A stretch of DNA of 64,000 bases from Candidatus Galacturonatibacter soehngenii (GTDB taxonomy: Bacteria; Bacillota; Clostridia; Lachnospirales; Lachnospiraceae). Position numbers and translations under genes: made by a program. The DNA is taken from contig NZ_WAGX01000005.1 of NCBI RefSeq assembly GCF_008830185.1, forward strand, positions 62,001 to 126,000, read 5' to 3'. The stretch's first letter is position 1. The number at the start of each line of letters is the position of its first letter. The notes beneath the pieces were generated by a model that was given only the letters and a program-made list of their open reading frames with translations, was not told the DNA's origin and searched no databases. Below are positions 55,303 through 63,018 of this stretch, in pieces.

Positions 55303-56067
55303 TTAATTCTCTGTAATGATTTGAATGCTTCTATCTTCAAAATACTGGCTCCATTTATCTGGTAATACTTTATCTGTAACCAAAATATCGTTTTTCTTTA
55401 AATCAGGAACCTTAATAAATGAAACATTATCGAACTTACTGTTATCAATAGCAAGAATTGTAGTTTTTGCGCAATTTCTCATGACATTTTTAATTTCTGC
55501 TTCATTTTCATTTGATTCTGTAATACCCTTTTCTAAATCTACACCCTTGCATGAAATAATCGCTTTATCAACATTAAAATTCATTAAAGTTCGTTCTGCT
55601 GTTTTTCCTACCAGTGAAAGAGAAGCATCACGAAGCATTCCGCCAGTTGAAATCACATTAATTCCCTTATTCCCTGAAAGTTCTATCAAAACTTCTACAG
55701 AATTCGTGATTACGGTAAGCTTTTTCATTTGTTTTAAATTCTTTGCAGCCATAAGGGATGTAGAAGAAGAATCTAGCATTATCGTTTCTCCTTCTTCTAC
55801 TAATTCTGCTACAAGTTTAGCGATAATTTGTTTTTCTTTTTTATTGGTTTTTTCTCTGATTCTAAGCGGAAGGTCTACATTTGTATTATTGTTCAAAACG
55901 GCTCCACCATACGTTTTTTTAACAAATCCTTCTTTTTCTAATTTCTCTAAATCTCTACGAATTGTTTCTTCTGTAACATTATATTTTTGACTTAACTCTG
56001 CTACCAATACCCTCTGCTCTTTTTGTAAAGTGGCTAATATTTCATTTTTTCTTTCTATCGCGAGCAT
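55303..56067 (-). CDS. DeoR/GlpR-family transcriptional regulator
   Basis: The 254-residue protein has a DeoR-type HTH (ILATLQKEQRVLVAELSQKYNVTEETIRRDLEKLEKEGFVKKTYGGA) at residues 9-55 and a sugar-phosphate-binding DeoRC domain with GETIMLDSSSTSLMAAKNL and TNSVEVLIEL. It probably represses rhaB and maybe the nearby compartment genes, with a phosphorylated sugar as inducer. It is the first gene before rhaB. Confidence 0.93.
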   Translation of the reverse strand: MLAIERKNEILATLQKEQRVLVAELSQKYNVTEETIRRDLEKLEKEGFVKKTYGGAVLNNNTNVDLPLRIREKTNKKEKQIIAKLVAELVEEGETIMLDSSSTSLMAAKNLKQMKKLTVITNSVEVLIELSGNKGINVISTGGMLRDASLSLVGKTAERTLMNFNVDKAIISCKGVDLEKGITESNENEAEIKNVMRNCAKTTILAIDNSKFDNVSFIKVPDLKKNDILVTDKVLPDKWSQYFEDRSIQIITEN

Positions 56068-56297
56068 ATTTACACCTCCTGTTCTTTATACTAATGCCTA
56101 CACATTGTTACGCACGTTGTACTTTCATAATCATCTTATATTGCGATGATTCATTTTTACACTTTTTAGTATTATACCATAATATGTTTGTTTTTTGTAG
56201 TATTTTTGTATATTTTTTCTCAAAAACAATACAAAACAACACTATAGTTATTTTAAACAAAATACAAGGAGAAGAATATTTTTTTAACAATAACTAT

Positions 56298-57203
56298 CTA
56301 TAGTGTTACGTATTTTTTTAACCAGTTTACTGCTAAATCAAACCAAACTTCACACTCTCTATCAATTTGTTCTTTTTTATTTGCAGTAACTTCATTGGCT
56401 AATGACAAGCCATGCTCTCCATCTTGAAATACATGCAACTCATAAGGAACATTATGTTTTGCCAATTCTAATGCAAATTTCAACGAATTTTCTGCATACA
56501 CCAAATTATCCTTAGCCGTATGCCATAAAAAGGTGGGTGGGGTATGTTGTGATACCCAATAAATCGGACTATACTCTTTTACTATATCTTGGCTTAAGTC
56601 ACTTTTTCCTGTTAAAGCTTTGTTTGCAATTTTCATAAATTCAAGATTTGCTTTTGCTTTTTCATCTAAATCTTCTCGCTCAGCCTTTTTAAGCATTACA
56701 TTATAATCTAATAAGGCATACCCTAATATCAGCGCATTTGGTTTGATTTGGTCACTTTCTGCCTGATTAGAAAGAGCATTTAGTAAACTTTGATCTTGCC
56801 AATGTACTCCCAAGCTGGCCGCCAAATGTGCTCCCGCAGAAAAACCACATACCACTACCTTTTGGGAATCAATCATCCAAAGATCTGACTTTCTTCTTAA
56901 ATAGCGAATGGTATGTGCCAGCTCCTTTAGCGCTTGTTTTCCCACTCCTACTTTATTTCCCTCCATATCACCAGTCGTATATCGCAGTACAACTGCATGA
57001 TATCCTAGTGACAAGAACTTTAGAGCAATCGGCTCTGCTTCTCGATCCGATGTGAATAAATAGCCTCCCCCTGGTGCTATTACTACAACTGGTCTTTTTC
57101 TTCCTGAAAGCAATTCTTTTGAATCCTCCAGTAAATAAGCCGTAAAGTATGCTCCTGATTCATTTTCCTCTACATAACGTTTCTTAATAATCAAATCAGC
57201 CAA
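56298..57203 (-). CDS. Alpha/beta hydrolase (acetyl-xylan-esterase-like)
   Basis: The 301-residue protein has the oxyanion segment APGGGYLFTSDREAEPIAL and the nucleophile elbow GFSAGAHLAA with Ser near residue 118. An Asp in LWHTAKDNLVYAENSL and His in FQDGEHGLSLANEV complete the triad. No signal peptide is seen. It lies downstream of the compartment operon terminator and could deacylate plant-derived sugars; that is inference. Confidence 0.88.
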   Translation of the reverse strand: MADLIIKKRYVEENESGAYFTAYLLEDSKELLSGRKRPVVVIAPGGGYLFTSDREAEPIALKFLSLGYHAVVLRYTTGDMEGNKVGVGKQALKELAHTIRYLRRKSDLWMIDSQKVVVCGFSAGAHLAASLGVHWQDQSLLNALSNQAESDQIKPNALILGYALLDYNVMLKKAEREDLDEKAKANLEFMKIANKALTGKSDLSQDIVKEYSPIYWVSQHTPPTFLWHTAKDNLVYAENSLKFALELAKHNVPYELHVFQDGEHGLSLANEVTANKKEQIDRECEVWFDLAVNWLKKYVTL

Positions 57204-57235
57204 CTCCCTTCTATTAAGCTTTTGGTTTTTCTATT

Positions 57236-57272
57236 AAAAAAGGCGATAGAGAAAAATCTTTATCGCTTTTAA
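57236..57272 (-). terminator. Terminator of the microcompartment operon
   Basis: On the minus strand, AAAGCGATAAAGA pairs with TCTCTATCGCCTTT, followed by more T. It lies 28 bases after the double-domain shell gene and before the hydrolase gene. Confidence 0.8.
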
Positions 57273-57299
57273 AAGTATAACATATTATTCATTTGTTCG

Positions 57300-57848
57300 C
57301 TACATCAATGTTTTTACAAATTCTTTTGAAGGATTTGGTACGATTGCATAATCTAATATCATCCCTTCTTCCTTAATCAAAGCAACAGATGAATTTACTG
57401 CCTCTGTTACTGCTGCTACACTGCCTGTAAGAAGTACATAAGATTTGCCACACATTCCTCTACATACACGTATTTCAAAAATATCCACTTGTGCGGTCTT
57501 TGCAGCATGGTCTGCCGCAACAATCGCAGAAGCACCTGTAAATGTTTCTATGACTCCAAGCGCTGAAACATGCTCAATTTCCGAAGTACAAGAAAGTGCT
57601 TTAAAAATTGAATCATGGGGATTTCCAAGTACGAACTTATCAATCAGACTTTCTGGATAAGCCTTCTCCACAGCATCTACGGATACTCTAATTGCACTTA
57701 AATCTCCGCCAAACAATATGATAAATTTACCTGGACAAACTGTCTGAGCTTGAATCAATTCTACATCTGCTGTTTTTACAAGCATATCTGCTGCTTTTAT
57801 ACCAGTAGAAACTGTTTTATATTCTACCATTCCAATTGCCTTGTTCAT
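57300..57848 (-). CDS. pduT: Microcompartment shell protein, double BMC domain (PduT-like)
   Basis: The 182-residue protein holds two BMC domains (residues 4-85 and 95-178) and so would form a pseudohexameric trimer tile. The pore motif TVCPGKF has its cysteine at residue 38 when the second ATG (57848) is used, the position of the 4Fe-4S ligand in PduT. I choose this ATG because AGGAG is nine bases upstream. It follows the PduS-like gene by one base, and the two probably pass electrons through the shell. Confidence 0.92.
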   Translation of the reverse strand: MNKAIGMVEYKTVSTGIKAADMLVKTADVELIQAQTVCPGKFIILFGGDLSAIRVSVDAVEKAYPESLIDKFVLGNPHDSIFKALSCTSEIEHVSALGVIETFTGASAIVAADHAAKTAQVDIFEIRVCRGMCGKSYVLLTGSVAAVTEAVNSSVALIKEEGMILDYAIVPNPSKEFVKTLM

Positions 57849-57849
57849 C

Positions 57850-59193
57850 TTATTCATCTCCTGAAACTATTATTATAAAGTTATCGTTTACTGTCGTAAT
57901 TGTTCCAGATATACTTGCATGTAGGCATACACCTAATGCCCCATCCTCTGGCATACCAATTATCTGGCCTTTTAAAACCTTATCTTGGACTTTCACACAT
58001 GCTTTACATGGTGCACCTAAGCTTTGACGCAATAATAGCTTCACTTCTTTCATACCTGTTTCGCATGTTACTAATGGTGCTGCTACATCGAACTTTGCTA
58101 AACCTAGTCTATTAATTAGTCTATGTTCAGGAACCTTACGTTCCTCTCGAAGTCTATTAACTGGCCCATTAGGTTTTTGCATAGGTTTTACACCTTTTGC
58201 TCTAAGTCCATTTTTATATTCATCTAATAGTCTTCTTGGTGATAAACCTTGATGACAAGAATACATTTCACAAAGTCCACATGATACGCAATAGAATGTA
58301 TTCATAAATGGTTCTACGTTATATGTAATTCCATTCGCAATTGCTCTCATAAATTCATGCGGTTTTATTGATGCTCCAAGAAGGTTTCTTGGACAAAGAC
58401 TCGTACACATAGAACATTGAGAACAAGCCGACATAGCTGCCTTTAAGTTACTTTTTGTGGTACTTTGTCTTTTGGTTACTGGTGGACATGAAGTTGGCAA
58501 TACCAAAATGGCTTTTGTCGTTTTTGTTACAACATCAAACACAGAGCAAATTTTACCCGTCATAGGACCTCCCATGATTACAATAAAATCCTCTTCCAAA
58601 AAGCCTCCTGCCATATCAATTAGTTTTTTCACTGTGATTCCAATTGGAACCAAAGCTGTAATTGGATTCTTGACAAGACCAGCTACTGTTACGAACTTTG
58701 TCGTAACATTTTCATCTTTTGTAACTTTTTTATATACATTAAGAACAGTCTCGACGTTTACAACCACACAACCTACTGTAATTGGTATCTTACCCTGTTC
58801 TACAATTTTTTTCGTAGTCTCATATATTAAAACAACCTCATCACCTGCCGGGTAGATATCTGGCAAAATATGAAGTCTTAGCTTTTTATAGTTTTCAATA
58901 CTACTCTTTACTGCTTCAATCGAAGAAAGATAGGATTTTTTTATCGCTATAATTCCTTCGTTTGCTCCCATTGTATCTACAAGCATTTGCATGCCAGAAA
59001 GTATCTCATCTACATAATCTGTCATGAGCTGTCTATCAACTTTGATTAATGGCTCACATTCAGCGCAATTTAAAATAATAGTCTCTGCCTGATCAGAAAG
59101 TTTGGCATAAGTTGGAAATCCAGCACCGCCTGCTCCAACAACACCACCCTCAAATAACGCTTTTTTTAATTCTAACATTTCCATCTGTTTCAC
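57850..59193 (-). CDS. pduS: PduS/RnfC-like flavin and Fe-S oxidoreductase
   Basis: The 447-residue protein begins with an RnfC-type nucleotide/FMN module (GVVGAGGAGFPTYAKLSDQAETIILNCAECEPL) and carries two 4Fe-4S motifs, CSQCSMCTSLCP near residue 256 and CVSCGLCEMYSC near residue 302. In Pdu systems PduS is an electron carrier on the compartment. The frame starts at GTG (59193) or ATG (59184); the choice is open. It is directly upstream of the PduT-like shell protein. Confidence 0.92.
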   Translation of the reverse strand: MKQMEMLELKKALFEGGVVGAGGAGFPTYAKLSDQAETIILNCAECEPLIKVDRQLMTDYVDEILSGMQMLVDTMGANEGIIAIKKSYLSSIEAVKSSIENYKKLRLHILPDIYPAGDEVVLIYETTKKIVEQGKIPITVGCVVVNVETVLNVYKKVTKDENVTTKFVTVAGLVKNPITALVPIGITVKKLIDMAGGFLEEDFIVIMGGPMTGKICSVFDVVTKTTKAILVLPTSCPPVTKRQSTTKSNLKAAMSACSQCSMCTSLCPRNLLGASIKPHEFMRAIANGITYNVEPFMNTFYCVSCGLCEMYSCHQGLSPRRLLDEYKNGLRAKGVKPMQKPNGPVNRLREERKVPEHRLINRLGLAKFDVAAPLVTCETGMKEVKLLLRQSLGAPCKACVKVQDKVLKGQIIGMPEDGALGVCLHASISGTITTVNDNFIIIVSGDE

Positions 59194-59227
59194 CTAAACC
59201 TTGTTCGATTATTCATCCATTCTAATC

Positions 59228-59503
59228 TTAGTCTATGAGAACTATTTTTTGCGGATCATCAACAATACCTACAATACACGCATCTACAGGCGCATTCATA
59301 TCATCACAGCCAACTCTTGCTGCACTACCTGTTGCTACCAATACAATATCATTAATACCAGCTCCAACATTATCTACAGCTACAATTCTTCCTGCATTTA
59401 AGCCCATTTTTTCCATAGGATCAACAATTAAGAACTTACTACCTACTAAATTATTATTTTTTCTGGTACAAATAACTGTACCTACTACTTTACCTATAAT
59501 CAT
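59228..59503 (-). CDS. eutN: EutN/PduN vertex protein (BMC-P)
   Basis: The 91-residue protein starts MIIGKVVGTVICTRKNNNLVG, with GGAGG before the ATG at 59503. It has the pattern of EutN/CcmL pentamers (KFLIVDPM, AVDNVGAGINDIVLVATGSAAR), which cap the vertices of the shell. A longer upstream frame lacks a binding site. It is 34 bases before the PduS-like gene. Confidence 0.94.
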   Translation of the reverse strand: MIIGKVVGTVICTRKNNNLVGSKFLIVDPMEKMGLNAGRIVAVDNVGAGINDIVLVATGSAARVGCDDMNAPVDACIVGIVDDPQKIVLID

Positions 59504-59553
59504 AAATGCCTCCCAATAATCAGGAGTCCAAATAACTTTCCTGATAATGAATG

Positions 59554-59575
59554 AAAGTGACGTAAACGCCACTTT
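59554..59575 (-). other. Small intercistronic hairpin
   Basis: AAAGTG-G-CGT-TT-ACG-T-CACTTT on the minus strand is a symmetrical hairpin between pduL and the vertex protein gene. No T tract follows. It may separate expression of the two genes. Confidence 0.5.
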
Positions 59576-59576
59576 A

Positions 59577-60218
59577 TTACTTAATTAAGATTCCCATTTC
59601 TTTTCCAACACCAAGGCCGTTTGCCTCATCTGTGTCAATGTGCATCTCTAATGTAAATGTTTGATCAACTCGAATTTTAACACCTTCGAAAATGCCACCT
59701 CTTCCATTGTCAATCTTCACTTTTACAATCTGACCATCCACTACACCAAAGTTATTTGCATCTTCTGGTGACATATGAATGTGTCTCATTGCTATAATAC
59801 ATCCTTCTTCTAGATAAATTGCACCCATAGGTCCAACGATTGCAATTGGGGCAGAGCCTTTCACGTTTCCCGATTCTCTAATTGGAGCTTTGATCCCTAA
59901 ACGGATTGCATCAGTTTTTGACACTTCTACCTGTGAAGCTTTTCTTTCTGGTCCTAATATTCTAACATTTTCTATTGCTCTAAGCTTTGTACCAACCAAA
60001 GTAACACATTCTTGTGCTGCATATTGGCCGCCCATTAGCTCTTTTTTCTTATTTAACTGATATCCTTTACCAAACAAGATATCTATGTGTTCTCTTGTTA
60101 AATGTACATGACGCGCAGAAATTCCAATTGGAATTAATTGTTTTGTATCTTCTATCTCGCTTTTACCAAGGGAAGCTATCACAAGCTTCGTTATTTCTTG
60201 TACTAATTGTTCTTGCAT
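59577..60218 (-). CDS. pduL: Phosphate propanoyltransferase PduL
   Basis: The 213-residue enzyme converts propionyl-CoA and phosphate to propionyl phosphate. PduL-type motifs are visible: IGISARHVHLTREHIDILFG with zinc-binding His, GPERKASQVEVSKTDA, and IIAMRHIHMSPEDA with a second His pair. The first 17 residues (MQEQLVQEITKLVIASL) form an amphipathic helix of encapsulation type. I start at ATG 60218 because GGAGG precedes it; the longer frame to 60275 lacks a site. Confidence 0.93.
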   Translation of the reverse strand: MQEQLVQEITKLVIASLGKSEIEDTKQLIPIGISARHVHLTREHIDILFGKGYQLNKKKELMGGQYAAQECVTLVGTKLRAIENVRILGPERKASQVEVSKTDAIRLGIKAPIRESGNVKGSAPIAIVGPMGAIYLEEGCIIAMRHIHMSPEDANNFGVVDGQIVKVKIDNGRGGIFEGVKIRVDQTFTLEMHIDTDEANGLGVGKEMGILIK

Positions 60219-60249
60219 CCTAAACCTCCATACGGTTCTTATATAGTTT

Positions 60250-60286
60250 CTGATTGTGCTTGGCATTTCATGCAAAGCACAATCAG
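60250..60286 (-). other. Strong intercistronic hairpin between a BMC gene and pduL
   Basis: CTGATTGTGCTT...AAGCACAATCAG closes with an inner GCAT/ATGC stem round a three-base loop: about 16 pairs with one mismatch. No T run follows on the minus strand, so it is likely an mRNA stability or processing element rather than a terminator. Confidence 0.75.
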
Positions 60287-60315
60287 AATAATCTTTGACC
60301 TACGTCCAAGATACT

Positions 60316-60765
60316 CTATTTTGCCTGTGGAAGAATTTTTTCTACATCAGCATGTGGTCTTGGAATTACATGAACTGCTATCACTTCTCCTAATTTAGCT
60401 GCTGTAGCTGAACCTGCTTCTACTGCTGCTTTTACAGCTCCAACATCTCCGCGAACCATAACGCTTACTAGTCCTGAACCAATTTTTTCAGTTCCTACTA
60501 ATACAACATTAGCTGCTTTTAGCATAGCATCTGCGGCTTCAATTGATGCTACCAAACCTCTGGTTTCTACCATTCCTAATGCTTGAAGTTCCATTCTTTT
60601 TTCCTCCTTAACAACGACTGTTTGTTCTGCTGGCTGTGTTTTTACAGCACTTTTCGTGGTAAGTGAAGCAGGTTGCTGCTTCGCTTTATTAACCGTACTT
60701 GGCTTCTTTTTGGATGCCTTTATCTCTTTTGTAAGGTCATTATTTAGCTCTTTTTCTTCGGCCAT
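60316..60765 (-). CDS. Microcompartment shell protein with N-terminal extension (BMC-H)
   Basis: The full product has 149 residues: a Lys/Ala/Ser-rich disordered extension of 57 residues followed by a BMC domain ([28 protein letters not shown]). Its BMC domain is close to the protein at 61135-61413. An internal ATG at 60594 has AAGGAGG eight bases upstream, so a short 92-residue form could also be made. The long start at 60765 also has a GAGGT site. The extension may bind cargo or the shell inner face. Confidence 0.9.
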   Translation of the reverse strand: MAEEKELNNDLTKEIKASKKKPSTVNKAKQQPASLTTKSAVKTQPAEQTVVVKEEKRMELQALGMVETRGLVASIEAADAMLKAANVVLVGTEKIGSGLVSVMVRGDVGAVKAAVEAGSATAAKLGEVIAVHVIPRPHADVEKILPQAK

Positions 60766-60828
60766 CGTTTATTACCTCTTTTTGAATAAACTTTGTTAAC
60801 TGTAACATCTAAACTTTTATGTTTACTG

Positions 60829-61125
60829 TTAATCTTCAAAGATATGCTTGTATTTTTTCGCACTGATTGCAACAAGTTTCATCGTCTCTTCATGCGGATT
60901 CGCAATGACTGCTGATGCTACTATGTTTCCAACTGCACTACGCTTTGCGCTTTCTATTGCTTCGGTCACAGCAGAAACTTCGCCTTGTACGATAATAGTA
61001 ACTAACCTACCGCCTAATTTCTTTTCCCAAGTAAGAAATTTAACATCCGCCGTTTTTAACATAACATCCAATGCTTCAATTGCATCCGTGCAATTAGGTA
61101 ATTCAATTAACCCTAATGATTTCAT
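60829..61125 (-). CDS. Microcompartment shell protein (BMC-H)
   Basis: The 98-residue protein is one BMC domain: SLGLIELPNCTDAIEALDVMLKTADVKFL, EKKLGGRLVTIIVQGEVSAV and NIVASAVIANPHEETMKLV. It is the most divergent of the single-domain shell proteins here; its tail KKYKHIFED is longer. It lies 9 bases after the preceding shell gene. Confidence 0.93.
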   Translation of the reverse strand: MKSLGLIELPNCTDAIEALDVMLKTADVKFLTWEKKLGGRLVTIIVQGEVSAVTEAIESAKRSAVGNIVASAVIANPHEETMKLVAISAKKYKHIFED

Positions 61126-61134
61126 ATGCGATTC

Positions 61135-61413
61135 CTATTTGATTACAGGTAAGATTTTTTCTACGTCTGTATGAGGTCTTGGGATAACGTGAACTGCTAC
61201 TAATTCTCCAAGTCTTCCTGCAGCCTGTGCACCAACTTCCGTTGCTGCTTTTACAGCACCAACGTCTCCACGAACCATAACCGTTACAAGACCTGAACCA
61301 ATTTTTTCGGTTCCTACTAATTGTACGTCTGCTGCTTTTACCATTGCATCTGATGCCTCTATTGCTGCTACTAATCCTCTAGTTTCTACCATTCCTAATG
61401 CTTCCTGTGTCAT
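61135..61413 (-). CDS. Microcompartment major shell protein (BMC-H, PduA/J-like)
   Basis: The 92-residue protein is a canonical hexamer-forming [63 protein letters not shown] and [17 protein letters not shown]. The pore loop IGSGL matches PduA/PduJ, which let small polar substrates pass. AAGGAGG precedes the ATG. Likely the main facet protein. Confidence 0.95.
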   Translation of the reverse strand: MTQEALGMVETRGLVAAIEASDAMVKAADVQLVGTEKIGSGLVTVMVRGDVGAVKAATEVGAQAAGRLGELVAVHVIPRPHTDVEKILPVIK

Positions 61414-61490
61414 AATTCAAATCCTCCTTAAGATTCTTTCCTTCTAATTGTTATTATTCTAACATGTTTTTTGATAATTCGCACTTATTT

Positions 61491-61796
61491 TTATAAAGCA
61501 CTTATTTTCAACATTTTTTCTGTGTTTTCATCTGGTGCTGCTATAATATGCTTTGTTACTACGCCTGTAAGATTATTTGCTGCTCTTGCTGCTGCTTCCA
61601 TTGCTGCTTCCACATCTGAAATACTTCCTCTAATCTTTACACACATAACCAACGGTACTGGCAACGCATCCGCATTCGCTGGCTTATTCTTATCCAATGC
61701 TTCGATTGTTACATTGCCTGCTTTACATGCTGCATCTGCTGCTACAAAAGCGGCTACACAACCAAATACTTCTAATAAACCTACTGCTTGTTTCAT
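61491..61796 (-). CDS. Microcompartment shell protein (BMC-H)
   Basis: The 101-residue protein is one BMC domain with an insertion rich in Asn, Pro and Ala (DKNKPANADALPVPLVMCVKI). It begins MKQAVGLLEVFGCVAAFVAADAACKAGNV. AGGAG precedes the ATG. It lies 11 bases after the alcohol dehydrogenase gene. The insertion near the middle would change the surface or pore. Confidence 0.93.
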   Translation of the reverse strand: MKQAVGLLEVFGCVAAFVAADAACKAGNVTIEALDKNKPANADALPVPLVMCVKIRGSISDVEAAMEAAARAANNLTGVVTKHIIAAPDENTEKMLKISAL

Positions 61797-61807
61797 AGCT
61801 CATTCTC

Positions 61808-63004
61808 CTATTCATTAATGATTGCTATCTTTAAGCCTTCCATCTTTAAGTTAGTAATATGAGCTTCATTAATTTGACTCAATGGGAACTTATGTGTAAT
61901 CAACTTATGAATTGGAAGTCCAATTGCTTTCGCACCTTTTAAGAAGTCAAAGGTAGTTGCATAATCTCTTAATGTATATACCCATGAACCAACCGTTGTA
62001 ATTTCTTTGGAACAAATATCAAAATGAGGATTAATGGTTGCATCTCCACCATTGATAAAGAATCCTAATTCACATAGCCCTCCACCATTTCTGATGAATT
62101 TATAAATATTAGCATGTGCAATTGGAGATCCTGTACATTGGAATGCAAAGTCTGCTAAATATCCTCCAAACGCTGCCTTTACGCCATCTGTTAACGCTTC
62201 AATTCCTTGGAAGTCTTTAAAGTTAACCGTTGCAGAAGCGCCTAATTCTTTTGCAAAATCAAGTCTCTTTTGTTCTCCATCTATTGCTACAATGTTTTGA
62301 ACTCCCATTGTCTTAAGTATTGCAATACAAATAAGTCCAATTGGTCCACAGCCTTGCACGGCTACTCTGCTGTTAAATCTTAAAATTCCAGTTGATTTTG
62401 CTCTTTCTACTGCATGGATTAACACTGCACTAGGCTCAATCAATATTCTAGATTCTAAATCCAAATCGCTTACGTTAAATACAGTTGATCCTCCTCTGAT
62501 TACTAAGTAATCAGCGAACCATCCATTTAAATGAATGTCATCGTCTGGAAGTAAACCATATACATCCGCACCACCTACGTTTTGTTTGTTTAAGTCAAAC
62601 ATCGTGATGTCTGGATTATCTTTAAAAATCATACAGGTAACTACTTTATCACCAATTGTTAAAGGTTTTCCTGCGCTGTCTTTTTTTACATTCTTACCCA
62701 TCTTAACGATTTCTCCGGTACCTTCATGTCCAAGTACCAATGGAATCAAGCCAAATGGATCTCTTTTGAATTCGTGAGCATCTGTACCACATACTCCACA
62801 GCCTTCTACTTTAACTAAGATATCGTCATCTCCAAGTTCTGGAATTGGAAACTCTTTGATTTCATAATTTTCAAGTGCTGTAAGCATCGCTGCTTTAGAA
62901 GTTTTTGGAATTACTCCTGCTTGTTTTGGAGCTACTGTTGCTCCTGGTGTTCCTTGCATTTCAGCAAGTACTTGCTTTACAATTGCTTCTATATTCATTT
63001 CCAC
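61808..63004 (-). CDS. Zn-dependent alcohol dehydrogenase with encapsulation-like N-terminus
   Basis: This 398-residue MDR-type enzyme has catalytic Zn ligands in EGCGVCGTDAHEF and LGHEGTGEI and a Rossmann motif VQGCGPIGLICIAIL. The four-cysteine structural zinc lobe is not visible. Residues 1-20 (MEMNIEAIVKQVLAEMQGT) form an amphipathic helix followed by a Pro/Ala linker to residue 38, as in microcompartment cargo. It would reduce propionaldehyde to propanol and recycle NADH. Start is GTG (63004), with AGGAGA nine bases upstream. Confidence 0.9.
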   Translation of the reverse strand: MEMNIEAIVKQVLAEMQGTPGATVAPKQAGVIPKTSKAAMLTALENYEIKEFPIPELGDDDILVKVEGCGVCGTDAHEFKRDPFGLIPLVLGHEGTGEIVKMGKNVKKDSAGKPLTIGDKVVTCMIFKDNPDITMFDLNKQNVGGADVYGLLPDDDIHLNGWFADYLVIRGGSTVFNVSDLDLESRILIEPSAVLIHAVERAKSTGILRFNSRVAVQGCGPIGLICIAILKTMGVQNIVAIDGEQKRLDFAKELGASATVNFKDFQGIEALTDGVKAAFGGYLADFAFQCTGSPIAHANIYKFIRNGGGLCELGFFINGGDATINPHFDICSKEITTVGSWVYTLRDYATTFDFLKGAKAIGLPIHKLITHKFPLSQINEAHITNLKMEGLKIAIINE

Positions 63005-63018
63005 TTATGCCACTCTCC

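Noticed and set aside
55325-55990. Plus-strand frame of 221 codons antisense to the DeoR gene
   Set aside because: It mirrors the codon pattern of the DeoR gene, and the DeoR protein is unmistakable on the other strand.
56238-56308. Inverted repeat round the end of the alpha/beta hydrolase gene (ACACTATAG...CTATAGTGT)
   Set aside because: The loop is long, the arms are interrupted and AT-rich, and one arm lies in coding sequence; it may be chance.
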